This document shows positions 23,713 to 34,861 of a DNA stretch of 64,000 bases, one piece after another. Numbering within the stretch: position 1 is the stretch's first letter; the number at the start of each line of letters is the position of its first letter. Source of the stretch: Mrakia gelida (lineage: Eukaryota; Basidiomycota; Tremellomycetes; Cystofilobasidiales; Mrakiaceae); assembly GCA_024345305.1 (NCBI GenBank), contig BRON01000010.1, positions 1,240,001 to 1,304,000 of the forward strand. The letters run 5' to 3'. The notes below the pieces were generated by a model. That model was not told the origin of the DNA. It did not search any database and was given only the letters and a program-made list of their open reading frames with translations. Made by a program: the position numbers and the translations under genes.

Positions 23713-25520
23713 ATGTCCTCTCATCAACAACAACATCGTCCTGTCGAGTCTTCCTCTGCGTCGGCCAACGCTGCTGCTTTGGCTGCTGCTGCTGCTGCCG
23801 GAGGGGAGAGCAAGCGGGATCGTAAGAGGAGGGAGTGGGTAGAGAAGGTTGAGTCCAAGCATAAGGAGAGGATGGAGGATAGGGATAGGTGAGCCACTAC
23901 TCCTTTTGACTCGTATATGTGCTTGGGAGCAGAGGGTGGTGGTGTGGAAGAGGAGGAGGAGCTGGATGGGCTGAGGGAGGAGAGACAAAGAGGTGGGCAG
24001 GAAGGGAAGGGAAGAACGAGCTCAGCTGGGGCGTCACTCGTCTTCGTACGAGCTTGCTCGTACATCCAGGGTCGTGGGAGCTTGAGGGAGAGACGGGGAT
24101 GCATATATGCTACCCATCCGTCAAGTCGCGCTTCTTTCAAGGGTCTGAAGGTCGAACGACTCGTCGAGATCGGATGAGTCGACCTCGGTCTTCCCTCCGT
24201 TCTTCCTTCGCCTCCTCTTCCTCTTCCTCTTCCTCCTCAGACGATCCCTCTGAGCAGCTCTGCTCAGATGGCTTTGATCATCACCATCTCACCCTGCTTT
24301 TTCGATGAAGACCCTATGCTGACCTCTTGCCCTCTTCCTCCCTCCAGGATGTACATCGAAACGCACACCCACCTCTCTCACCTCGCATCCTCCCTCCTCC
24401 CTCTGCCGCCAACCTCCCAATCTTACCTCCTCTCCCTCTACTCCCTCACTCTCGAACGAGACGCACTCCTCTCCCAAATCTCCCATCACCACGAGTACAG
24501 ACTCGACTCGAGTAGGAAGCTGTTCGAGCTCGAGCGAGCAAAGCTGGAGGACGATTATAGGAAGGCGAGGGAGGGGGTCAAGTCGATGCTGCTGGATAAG
24601 GTCGAGGAGAGGAGGAAGAGGTTGAGAGAGGAGAAGGACGGTGGGGATATACTTGGTGAGTTCCTTTCCATGCTGAAAATGTTCTCCTGTCGAAGGACGG
24701 GAAGAGGAAGGAGGGAGGGAAGGAGAGTTCAGCTCAGCCCGTACCTTCGGACAAACACGACGGCGACTCGACCGTTTCTCTCGAGCTCACCTTCCCTCCC
24801 TCCCTTCCATCGTTCGCTCAAACTGACCTTCCTTCCTTCCTCTCACCTCTCTTCCCAGACTCCTACTCAATCCCACCCCTCCCCTCTTCCTCCACCGCCC
24901 TCAACTCCCTCCTCTCCTCATCCACCAACCGCAAACTCCGTCCCTCTCGCCACTCCCGACTCCTCTCCCCATCCAACCTCGCCTCCCACCTCGACTCGGA
25001 CCCGAACAACCCTCTCCTCCCTCCAGCTCTCTTAGCCTCTGAATCCCTCCCACCCTCCTTCCTCTCCCTCTCCGTCCTCTCCCACCCCTCCCTCTCCAAA
25101 ACCTCCACCTCAGCCCTCAACTCCCCCTTCGCCTTCCACGGCTCCTCCTCCTCCAACTCCAACAACAACCACGGAAACGGAAACAACAACAACAACTCCA
25201 ACGGCAACAACGGATCCGATCGACCTACAGCCAAGAAGGCTCGAAACGCTCCTGGGGGACCAACAACCAACACCGCTTCGTCCAACAACGCGAAGAGCGC
25301 GAACGCTGCGAACGCGAACGGGGGAGCGGGAGGAGAGGAGAGGATCTTCTTGTTCATTGCTGGGAAGAGTTTGACGGATCTGGGCAAGTTGGTGAAAGGG
25401 AGTGAGGCGGAGGTGGAGGGGGATTTGGGAGAGATTAGGAGGAATTGGAGGGGAGGAGGAGTGACGGGGAGGGGGAGGAGAGGAGCGGCGATCAAGGCTG
25501 ATGCGGCTAGTAGGGGTTGA
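23713..25520 (+). CDS. Sds3-like subunit of the Sin3/Rpd3 histone deacetylase complex
   Basis: Three main exons: 23713 to about 23889, about 24350 to 24653, and about 24860-25520. Exon 1 encodes a Gln- and Ala-rich start and a very basic helix (KRDRKRREWVEKVESKHKER). Exon 2 carries the Sds3/BRMS1-like coiled coil: LERDALLSQISHHHEYRLDS, RKLFELERAKLEDDYRKARE, LLDKVEERRKRLREEKDG. This helix bundle is the dimerisation and Sin3-binding part of the family. Exon 3 is low complexity, with (N/G/S) runs near 25140-25215 and a C-terminal ERIFLFIAGKSLTDLGKLVK segment ending in an Arg-rich tail. Splice phase at the exon 2/3 boundary was not fully resolved. Expected in the nucleus as a corepressor subunit. 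Confidence 0.7.
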
Positions 25521-25999
25521 GGGCTGGTGGGCTTTGATTGGGGCCTTCTTTTCTCACTCACGTTATCTAGTCCACGTCCTTCTTCGCTATGACTCGCTGT
25601 TTACTCTAGTTCGTTCTCGTTTCTCGGTTTCTCGTTCGCTTTCGATTCACTTCATTCATACCCTTTTGGAACCCCCACCCCATGTCTATCTCATCACATC
25701 ACGTCTTTCTTCTTCTCGAGATCCGACACGGAAGCTCGCGCGGAACCGAACGAGGAGTGCGACGAGGTCAAAGGACCCAGCGACGCGACGAGTCGACGAC
25801 GCACCTCGGGCCTTCGACGGCCTCTTTCTCCGACTCATGGTCACCTGCTCACTAGCTCCAGCCCTTACCGCCCATATCTAGCACCTCTCCCATCCCATCC
25901 ACCCCTCAACTCCCCTTGCCCTCTCTCCCCGCCCCCTCCTCCCCTCCCTGCCCATCTCCCACCTCTCGCGCTGTTGCCGTGCGTCCGACCTATTCACTA
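25521..25999. other. intergenic, no gene seen
   Basis: Unique sequence between the Sds3-like stop codon and the right arm of IR1. CT-rich, with no supported ORF. Confidence 0.35.
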
Positions 26000-26021
26000 A
26001 CTCTGATTCGCTTCCATCAAA

Positions 26022-26104
26022 GGGTGGATCGTATAGGGGTTATTATTCAAGATTTCCATTCATGAGAATTTCTTGAGACGCGTGTTCGAGTCACGCTTCA
26101 CTCA
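26022..26104 (+). tRNA. tRNA-Gly (anticodon UCC) with intron, copy 2
   Basis: Same cloverleaf as copy 1: GGGTGGA/TTCACTC acceptor, CAAGA/TCTTG anticodon stem, TCC anticodon, 11-nt intron after position 37, GCGTG/CACGC T-stem, discriminator A. One intron base differs from copy 1. Confidence 0.8.
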
Positions 26105-27483
26105 TTTCTTTTGCCGTTCTCGCGAGCGAGCTTCTTCTTTTTGGAGTCGTTCGTTTGAGCTCGCTGGCGGATGTTTTGCTGCCGATCCGGAGAGGTTGTT
26201 GCCGAGTCGAGGTCCAAATAGTCTGAGCGATGATATCTTGAGAGAGGAGTGACTGAAACTGGGAGCAAGAGGAAAGAAGTCGACGCGTCTCGTTGAGGTA
26301 GACTAGCTTCGACGTTTTCTCGCTCGACGCTCGCTGATTCGGGTTTTCGAATCGCCTGTAACGAAGGAAGCCGACAAGTTACATGTCTAGCTGTCTGAGG
26401 AGCGACGAGGAAGGCGGAAGGGTAAATCTTCGTCCGGACTGGTCGAGGAAGCGACAGGATTCGAGCACGAGCCAGAGGCGTCCTCACTGCGGCTCTCCCT
26501 ACCTTCAGTGTCTCTGATTGCCTCGGCGATTGAGTACCCAGATCAGTCAAATGTTAGAGCTGCTGCCGTCTGCGTGACAGAAAAGGATTCGAAGTAAAAC
26601 GAGTCTCGTAAACGACAGCTGAGGGCGAGTCCGACGTCCGTCAATGCGACGTCGACGATTTGCACCTCTAGAGGATCGATCCACGATTTCGAGTACATGG
26701 AGTGCAAATATGGGTTCTTGAGAGACTCGTGCAGACCGTTCTCTCGTCTCGCTGGGATCATGAGGGGAGGGCGGTGAAGTCAGGACGGGGAGCGACGCGT
26801 TTCCTTTTCGGTCTGCTTTTGAAGCCATAAAAGGGCGCTCTCGGTTTGGAGAACAGTAGTTTGGACAAGGGGACTGTAGCACCGATATGGTCGACGAGCA
26901 TTCTTCAGACGGAGCGAAATTCGCGAGAGGAGAAGCGAAGGAGAAAGGAAAGCGAGACGCGTCGAATATCCAAGTAACACGTCTCTTCTTCGGACACAAG
27001 CACAGGCAGTAGGATCGGCTGTCGCTCTCTGGACGCAGGCCAGTCCAGTCTCTTTTCAACGGAAAGAAGACAGAGAGAGAGCGTGAGCAGGTGAGAGCGC
27101 TCTGGTTTGACCGAGACACGAGCGAACGAAAGATCGACTCGACGCATCAAACCTTGATCTGAAGTTCTTCTTGACCTTCTCTCCGGTGCGTCCAGATTGT
27201 CGAGGTGAGCAGGTCGAAGAGTAGGTGTGAGAGTGCAGGATCCTGGGTGCGCGGGCGAGAGCAGGCGAACGAGACACGAAGAGGAGGATCAAGAGCGAAG
27301 GGAAAGCGACGCGTCGAAGACGAGACGAAGAAGCCGCTCTAGACACCTCCAGGCCAGCGAGAGCGTTCCTTGGCTGGAGAGGAAATCTGCAATTCGACTT
27401 CTCGAAGATATGCTCATCACAGCCAACTCTCTGTTTTACGGTCCTGTTCCGAAGATGTGAAAGGATGTTCATCAAAACACACT

Positions 27484-27568
27484 GGTCGTGCGGTCTAGTG
27501 GTTTTGACTCTTGACTTCGATTACTCATTGATATCAAGCAATCGTCGGTTCGATCCCGGCCATGATCT
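27484..27568 (+). tRNA. tRNA-Arg (anticodon UCG) with intron, copy 2
   Basis: Same as copy 1: GGTCGTG/CATGATC acceptor, CTTGA/TCAAG anticodon stem, TCG anticodon, 12-nt intron after position 37, GTCGG/CCGGC T-stem. The two copies differ by one intron base. Confidence 0.85.
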
Positions 27569-27665
27569 AAAGGTTCTTCTTTTTGCTGCCCTCCCCTCCC
27601 AGCGAGAGAAGGTTTCGTCGTTTTGGATCGAGGAGGACGGATGCGTTGCCAATCGAAGACTGGAG

Positions 27666-28184
27666 TTCCCTTCTCGTCTTCCCCGCCCTTTTTTGGAACC
27701 TTCCCTCCGTCTCGAGGAAGAAGGGATCGTAAAGCTGATTGCTTCGAGATGCGCGATGGACAGCAGGAACAGCGAGGGAACGTGGGAAGGGAAGAAGAGG
27801 AAGAGATGGGGGAGAGAGAGGAGGGGAGGACGCGTCTGTCATCGACCTGCGCGAGAAAACCGCTCACGGACAAGGAGGACCAAGGTTTGAAGCTCTAACA
27901 CAACCAGCGGCGAGGACGAGGCTCTTCGCTCAACTGTCGACAGTGTCTACCGGCTCTCGCTCAGCAGAAGTTGGTTCGGAAGGAAGACGCACAGCTTGAA
28001 CAAAGAGTCGACGCGTTGACTCGTCGAGCTCCTCCTTTTCCTCTTTCGTTCTTCGCTCTCTCTCCGAGCCGAAAGTCCAGCTAAACTAACACATACACAA
28101 TATCCGAACCAAGAACCACAAACCAAACACGATCCAAAACTACATAGACTAAACTAGCTCGTCGACGTCGACGCTCAGATCAAC
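27666..28184. other. intergenic
   Basis: Between the IR1 right arm and the 3' end of the nucleoporin-like gene. The last 100 nt are A/C-rich on the plus strand and look like the 3' UTR of that gene. No other feature. Confidence 0.35.
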
Positions 28185-31100
28185 TCAACTCCTCTCCGTC
28201 TCACAACTCGCGCACTTCGTCCTCTCCTCCCCATTCCGAATCATGCACACTCCACACTCCCACCCAGCCTTCTTCTCCGGCACCTTCATCCCAGCAGCTC
28301 CCCAATTGAACCCTCCTCCTCCCACCGGCACCGACGTCGTCGACTTCTTCGTCGGGTTGGGAGCCTCGCAAGCGATACACTTCTCCTTCTCCTTCGGGCT
28401 CTTGGTTCCACAGTCTCCGCAGACCCAGACGTCCGAGGAGGGAGCGGGAGGAGGAGCGAAGCCTGAGGCTGCCCAGTTGAATCCTCCTCCTGAGGCGACG
28501 ACTGGAGGAGGAGCGGAGGAGGGAGTGGATTTCTGGACTGGTCGAGGTTCCTCGCACGCGATACACTTGGCTTTGTCGAGAGGGGATTTGGTTCCGCATA
28601 CGTCGCAGGTCCAGATGTCCGAAGAGGGTTTCGGAGGAGGAGCCATCCCAGCCGAAGCCCAGTTGAATCCTCCCACGACGGGAGCGGAAGCGGACGAGGT
28701 TGAGGTCTTCTTCTGAGCCTGAGCAGGTCTCGGTTCCTCGCAAGCGATGCACTTCTCCTTCGCGAGAGGACTCTTGGTTCCGCACGTTCCACAGGTCCAG
28801 ATGTCCGCTGAGGGTTTGGGAGGAGGAGCGAGACCTGCTGAGGCCCAGTTGAAGCCGCCGGTCGAGGTGGACGCGAGGGGAGGAGGAGGAGCGAGGAGGT
28901 CGAACTTGGGGAGGGAGGAGGAGGGGAGTTTGGTGACTTCGGAGATGGCTTGGGAGTCGGGGGAGGAGGTTGGGAGAGGGGTGGTGATGGAGGAGAAGAT
29001 GAAGGTGAAGTTGGGGAGGAGGACGCGGTCGGTTTCGAGAGCGATGGTTTTGGGATCCGAGGACTTCTTCGACGACGAGGTTGTAGGGTTCACCGATTTC
29101 GACGATGGATTTTCCGAAGGGAGGGTCGACTTGTTTGACGATGGGGAGGAGACGGTGGTGGTGTCAAACGCGAAGGAAGGCTTCTTCCCAAAGTCCTTCT
29201 CGACGATGTTCTCCCTCGAATCGACACTCGACGTGAACAAGTTCGTCGTCGTCGACTTGGCTGGCGACGTCGACTCGTCCATCTCCGAGTCCTCCGCGGC
29301 TCCGAACGAGGTGGCAGTCTTCTTGGAACCTGAGCCGAAGATGGGACCTCCGAACGCGTCGTGAGCGAAGATGACGGTGGGAGGTTGGACGTCTGTCATC
29401 CAGGAAGGAGGAGCGTCCTCGGCTGGTGCTTTCCGTTTGGGAGGAGGAGCGGAGGTAGGAGTGGTGGAGGTGTCGTTGGGAGGAGCGGGAGATGCTGAAA
29501 GACGCGAGGGAGTCGAGGGACCGTTGAGGGAGTGTCCGTTCGAGTTCGACGACGTGGCCGAGGACTTCTGCTTCTTCGAGGTAGGTGTAGGACTCTGCAA
29601 GAGACGAAGAAAAGAGTACGAGGTCAGCGAACGTCGAACGAAGAGAAGAGGGAGCGCTCAACTCACGTTCATCGACTCCTTCTGAGCCTCCTTCTCGATC
29701 AACTCCAGCGCCGTCGGGACCTTCAGCCCATCCCCGTTCGCACCCTTCCTGGGAGTCGCAGCTCGACTACTCCTCGTCTCGGCGGCCACACTCCTCCTTG
29801 GGTTCCTTCTCGGACTTGGGCTCGCGAGTCCAGCGGACTGGTAGGGGTTCGAGATCGGTGTTGGCGAGGCGACTCGCTGCAGAACGAGAAGCAGAAGAGA
29901 CGATCAGCTTCCGAAGCAGAGAAAGACGAGAGCGAGACGAGTAAACGAACCTTTGCAACCTCCTCCTCCTGGATGAAGTCCAGCATCATCGAACTAGCCT
30001 TGGACCTCGCACCTCCAGCTCCAGCTCCTCCAGCTCCCTTCGCACCCAGCGGACTTCCAACAGGGCTTCCTCCAGCCGACTTGACCGACTCGGGCGACTC
30101 GGCAAAGCTGGTGCTCTGTCTGAGCGGCGAGGGAGCGACGAGGGAAGGGTGTCGCGAGTAACGAGAGAGTCCTGACGAGAGGGATTGCGAGGGTTTGACG
30201 ACGGGCGCTGGAGGAGGAGGAGGAGGAGCGAGTGCTCGAGCTGGAGATGGGGAGAGGGCAGCGGGTTGAGAGTATGAGTTGTTGTTGGAGGTGGAGGTGG
30301 AGGAGGAGGGCGAGAAGGGGATGGAGAAGGTGAAGGGAGCTGAGGGGGAAGAAGGAGATGCTGGAGCTGAGTTGAGGAAGGAGGGTACGCTTTGGCTTGA
30401 GCTGAGCCCTCGTCCTGACGAGGATGAGCTTCCGAGTCCGCTAAGCTCCCTCTCGACGTCCATGTCGTCGTCCTCTCGATCGTCCTCGACTCTCCTCTTC
30501 TTCCCTGGACTCTGCACGACGACCGAGGGCTTGAGGTCGAGACCTCCGAACGTGACGTTCCTCTTGCTCCTGCTCGGCGAATGACTGACACCTGGACCGA
30601 GGTAGATGGGACGACGTTTCCCTGGGGAGGCGAAGGCTCCTGGGGATGAGGCTCGAGCGTTGAGTTGGCGGGACGACGACGAGGAGGAAAGTTGGGAGGA
30701 GGAGGATGAACGCGAAGGGGAGAGGAAGGACATCGTCGACGTGGATCGAGCGAGTCTGGAGTTGGCGAGGGTGTTGGTAGAGGTAGAGGCTACGAGACGA
30801 GTTGCCGAGGTTCCAGGGTGGAAGAGAGGAGGGTTGTAGGTTGTTGCGTGGTTTGAGGGAGGTGGGGGGACTGGAAGGGAAGGGAGAGGAGAGTCAGCTT
30901 CGACAGCTCTTCCAGCTCTCTTGTAGACGAAGAGGGACAGCTCACCTTCAGACTCTCGTCCCTTCTTAACCATCAACTCCCTGACCTCCCTCTCGTCCTC
31001 CTCACTCAGTCCCTTCTCAGCCAAGAACCGCTCCAGGATCAACTCGGCTCGAGTCGAGGTCGACGAAGAGTTGGAGGAGCTCGAAGCTCCAGGTTGGAGC

Positions 31101-31914
31101 GAGCTCAAGGTCTGCGACCGAGAAATCCCGCCTGCTGCTCCTCTGGGAGGAGGTGGAGGAGGAGGACCCATAGGCTGCTTGGCATAACGGGGTTGGGAGA
31201 CTTGGGAGGAGGGAGCCATCTGGACGAGCGCGTGAGCGTGAGTCGAGGAAGGAGCGAGGGCGGAAATCCATTTTGATGAGTTGGGGTTGGGAAGAGGAGG
31301 CAGAGAAGAGAGATTGGTGGAGGCTGAGGAGCGAATGAGCTGTGTGCGCGCGAAGAAGAAAACAGAGTCAGCTTGAGAAGACGAAGAGGCGAGCTCGGGG
31401 GAGAAGGAAGGGAGGGAGGACGAGAGGTCAAAGGGAAGGGAGGGAAGGAAGGAGGGATGGATGGACTGACCCCCCCAGAAGGATTTCCATCTACTTCTCG
31501 ACCTTTTCCCTTCCAGGAAGAGGTAGCCTGCTGCTGATCCATATCCTCGTCCGAGTCTCCGAGCTCGATGGGACGGTCCTGGACTCCCTCCTCCTCGTCT
31601 TCGTCCTCGTCCTCGTCGGATTCGTCTTGGGCAGGAGGAGGAGCAGCTCGAGATCTGAACGGCGAAGACACAAAGTTGTACAGGTTTCGGAAGGAAGAAG
31701 AAGAGGCGAGGGTAGGCTGCAGAGAGATAGAAGCGAACGGGAGAAGGTCAGCACGAAGCGAAGGAGAGGACAACGAAAGAAGGAAGGGAGGGAGGGGGAA
31801 GAGAAAGCTCACGAGAGGGTCGAGGGCAGCTTTCGGCTTAGATGCCTTCCGACTATAGGGAGAGTTGTGATCCCTTCGCTGCTTACGAGCAGAAGACCGA
31901 TCCGGGGTGTTCAT
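28185..31914 (-). CDS. nucleoporin-like protein with four RanBP2-type zinc fingers
   Basis: Six or so exons. Exon 1 (MNTPDRSSARKQRRDHNSPY) starts at 31914. The next exons carry an FRNLYNFVSSPFRSR motif and a long Asp/Glu run (about 31560-31620). A large Ser/Pro-rich exon (about 30000-31240) includes AELILERFLAEKGLSEEDER and VTFGGLDLKPSVVV. The last exon (28185-29600) contains PPTVIFAHDAFGGPIFGSGS and four zinc fingers of the form W-x-C-x2-C-x10-C-x2-C near 28770, 28580, 28390 and 28230. Such fingers bind RanGDP in metazoan Nup153 and RanBP2. Each finger is preceded by a GGFNWASAG-type motif. FG dipeptides are sparse. The best reading is a basket nucleoporin of Nup153 type; an RNA-binding role for the fingers is the alternative. 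Confidence 0.7.
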
Positions 31915-32263
31915 CCTAACGAGGGAAGAGAAGGAGGGAGTGGGTTGTCGAGGGTGTCGCGATGGCTGGTTTGGGAGAACGACAAAGCAACAGCGTCGAG
32001 GCCAGGCGACGATTTCGAGCTCGACTGCGATCTCGACCTTTTCTTCGAATGCTACCCTCTTGGGTCACTTTTTCCTCGCAGAGGTCAAAGTTCTAGAAGA
32101 GTCGAAGAACATATGAGAGTGAGCCGAAATCCACCAAGAGACGAGGTCGAGGTGGGGGAGAGAGGGAGGGAGAAACGCGCTCGTCTCCTTTCTTGCTTCA
32201 AACGTCGACGACTCGATAAAGAGGCAAGGTCAAATCGTCTCACACCCAAACACATAACCTCCT

Positions 32264-33510
32264 TCAGTAGTCGTAGTCAATGAACCAAGACTCGTGAACT
32301 AACATCAACTTCGGCTCCAAGCTCGTCTTCTCTCCGTTCAACCATCGGCTCTTGTCGCGTCTCCCCCTCCGCCTCTTCGCCCCTTCTTCCGTTTCCGCCG
32401 AGATGGGAGCCAGGTCAAGGGAGCGAGCCGTAGAGATGGGGATCGACTCGTCGTCTTCGTCATCGTCGTCGTCCTCGTCTTCGTCTTCGTCTTCGTCTTC
32501 GTCGGAGTCGGAGTCCTCCTCGAGAAGCAAAGCTCGAGCGAACCTCCCGAATCGCCTTCGCTCTCCAGCTGCGAGTCCGAAGCTTCCGCGGATAGTTGTG
32601 ACGCTCTGAAGGGTGGGCTGCCCCTCGTCTGAGTAGAGGGTGTCTGAGATCGGGGAGAGGTAGGGTTCTTGGCTGTAGGAGGGAGGGGAGAAGGGGATCC
32701 CGACGAGGACCGGCGACAGCGTTCCTCCAGTGTCTCCCCACCCCTTTGCGAGCACGGGAGACGCGATGATGTCCAGGTGGAAGCGAGAAGCGAGATCAGA
32801 GAGCTGATGTTCGAGAAAAAGAAACGAGAGTCAGAGTTCAATATTCAAAGAAGTAGGGAAGCGTCGAGGAGGCTCACCTTCGAGTTGAACACCTCGACGA
32901 GCTCGCTCTCCAGCTCGGCCATCCGATCCGTATTGAAGTCAGGGAAATCGAAGACCGCCCAGTCATCATCACTCAGATCGCAGCACTCCCACCAGGTTGG
33001 GCAATCGATCCACAGCTGTGGCCGTAGATCGGGTCGCCGTCTCGCTCTTGACAGAAGCACTTCCCGATCTTGACGATGAGACCTTGTCTCGCTGCTCGTC
33101 GAAGCTTGAGGTGGAGGTAGGCGAGAATCTCATCAACTATTTCGATTGGGAGGGAGGCGATGGTGGTTCGACGAGTGAAGGCAGGAAGGGAGAAGACGAG
33201 GGTGGACGAGCGAGCTCGAAGGTTGAGGAGGGAGAAGAATTGTCGAGCCGGTTCGCTAGCTTCGTAGGCGCCGAGGGCTGCAAGGATAGAAAGAGTGAGA
33301 AAGTCAGAGATGCGCTAGCTCCTAGCGAGGAATAGAAGGACGAGAGCCTACCCAGGAGGAGAGGGATCGTCTCGACTGGGGGGATGAAGGGGGGAAGGGG
33401 AGAGGTGGTGAGCTTGACGTTTCCTCCGTCTCTTCTCTTCTCCTTCCTCCTCTCGAAGTCGACTCACTTTGAATTCCCCAAGCTAAGGAAACAGAAGAGC
33501 CAACAGTCAT
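32264..33510 (-). pseudogene. family copy A: Cys-rich F-box-like protein, frameshifted
   Basis: Member of the four-copy family described in the findings. Exon layout: exon 1 33468-33510 (MTVGSSVSLAWGIQ), a 24-nt exon 2 (IETIPLLL), exon 3 to about 32879, exon 4 about 32801-32264. Exon 3 has YEASEPARQFFSLLNLRARS, the F-box-like IASLPIEIVDEILAYLHL and CFCQERD. The motif that follows in the other copies (GHxCGxxCxxWxxCC) is split between two frames here: one G is missing next to the TGTGG at about 33010 compared with copy A'. Read as annotated, the frame hits TGA shortly after. The frame is restored downstream (IDCPTWWECCDL) through a long Asp/Glu run and the ending LEPKLMLVHESW. Either a recent pseudogene or an assembly error. 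Confidence 0.65.
32455..32520. repeat. GTCTTC/GTCGTC microsatellite inside copy A
   Basis: Imperfect trinucleotide/hexanucleotide run encoding the acidic DEDEDEDEDE stretch on the minus strand. Copy A' has only a short DDDD at the same place. Confidence 0.8.
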
Positions 33511-33558
33511 GAGGATGAGGAGAAGAGAAGAAATAGGAGAAAAAGCTTTGAAGCAGAT

Positions 33559-33609
33559 GGCCGTGAAAAGGAAGAAGACGAAGCGAGCTTCGTTTCGCTC
33601 TTGACGGCC
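33559..33609. promoter_or_regulatory. near-palindromic element between divergent paralogs A and B
   Basis: 51-nt element bounded by GGCCGT and ACGGCC, with a central perfect inverted repeat CGAAGC-GA-GCTTCG. It lies in the 130-nt gap between start codons 33510 (minus) and 33641 (plus), so it can serve both genes. The equivalent gap of the second pair (53038-53088) keeps it almost unchanged. Confidence 0.5.
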
Positions 33610-33640
33610 GCGATCTCTTCCCTTCCTTTCGTTCAAAGCG

Positions 33641-34861
33641 ATGTATACAGGCTCAACTGTCTCCCTCGTTTGGGGAGTCCAAGGTGTGCACTCTCCTCAC
33701 ACCGTTTCTCACTTCTTCAAAACTTCTGAGCTGACTCCTCGCCCGTTGTCGCCTTGGTTCCTCCTGCAGTCGACTCGATTCCTCTCCTCCTCGGTTCGGC
33801 TCTCTCTTCCTCTCCTCCTCATCCATCCCGAAACTCTCTAACTCCTCGATGTGCTTTTCCCTCACAGCCTCTAAATGCTACAAAACCTACCACGAAGCCG
33901 AGATCTTCTTTGCTCTCCTCTCCCTTCGAATCCAAACGGCCACCCTTCGACTCGAGCTCAACTCCTCCTCCTCCTCCCTCCCTCGTCCTTGCATTGCCTC
34001 CCTTCCTCTCGAGGTTACGGATATGATCCTCGACGAACTCTTCGGAACTCTCTACTCCGAGCGAAGGAGGGCTCTGCTCGGGGAAGTTGGGAGGTGCTGC
34101 TGCTCCGTCGAGAGGGAGCGAGTCGGAGGGAGTCGAGAAGGACACGAGTGCGGGGTCGAGTGCAGGGTCTGGTGGGATGGTTGCTGCACCCCCATCTCTC
34201 CCGAGCACTCTCATTCGGAGAATTCAGAATACTGGGAAGGGGAAGAATCTGACGCGAGATACCTGTACTGGTTCGAGCTCAGGAGGGCGTCGAGCCATGC
34301 GACAAACGTGAGTTCTTTGATCCTGACCCCTTACTCGTTTGAGTAGCACAGATTTGACGAAATAACTCGTCTTGACCTCTCTATCAGCTCCTCGACATCC
34401 TCAAAGTCTTTAAACTTCAGCTCACGTTCATCAATACCACGTCGATCAGGTCGGCCGGACGCGTCCCACCCTGCGTCGTCGGCATCCCATCCTTCACTCC
34501 CATCAAGGATGTTCCTCCTCTCCCCTCTCGTATCAGCGACACATACGGTCCCAAGAGCCTCATCCCAAAACCTCATCACTCGCTCGTACTTCCCGACAAC
34601 GAGTCGTTCGATCCTCCCTCCTCCGTCACGTCCGTCCCGACGATCAGATCGCTCTCGGACGAGGAGAAGAAGCGTTTCGAGCGACTGTTAAAGGTGCTCA
34701 GACTCGGGAGGGCTGAGGTGAATACGCAGAAGGCTGGGCCTGCGAAGAAGTCTTGGAGGGAGAGGGGAAAGGGAAGGGAGGCGTCATGGGAAAAGACGAG
34801 GACAGAAACGATCAGCCGTCGCTCTTGCTCGTTCACTTTAGTTGGTGCTGGGAGTAGCTAG
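33641..34861 (+). CDS. family copy B: Cys-rich F-box-like protein, the only clearly intact copy
   Basis: Four exons with the same layout as copy A: exon 1 (MYTGSTVSLVWGVQ), a 24-nt exon 2 (VDSIPLLL) from about 33769, exon 3 about 33864-34307, exon 4 about 34388-34861. Exon 3 holds YHEAEIFFALLSLR, an F-box-like IASLPLEVTDMILDEL, RCCCSVERE and the Cys cluster GHECGVECRVWWDGCC. Exon 4 has LLDILKVFKLQLTFINTT, PPCVVGIPSF and SLSDEEKKRFERLLKVLRLG. No stop or frame change was found. The Cys/His spacing could bind zinc. Function unknown; the LPxEVxDxIL helix suggests an F-box, and hence a SCF adaptor, but no recognisable substrate repeats follow. Confidence 0.65.

Larger units (their letters stand above)
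26000..27665. repeat. inverted repeat IR1, right arm
   Basis: Inverted partner of 10310-11990. Order on the plus strand: tRNA-Gly, about 1.4 kb diverged middle, tRNA-Arg, then an almost identical about 95-nt flank (27568-27660). The middle shares blocks such as a CAGAGAGAGAGCGTGAGCAG-like block (near 27075) and the CGACGCGTCG block near 27310, separated by unalignable stretches. Confidence 0.85.

Noticed and set aside
22758..23714. 318-codon minus-strand ORF
   Set aside because: It crosses the Hsk3 intron and promoter in a different frame. The spliced Hsk3 model explains the locus better.
32455..32520. CRISPR-like or satellite array
   Set aside because: It is a simple GTC/TTC microsatellite coding for an acidic run, without spacers.
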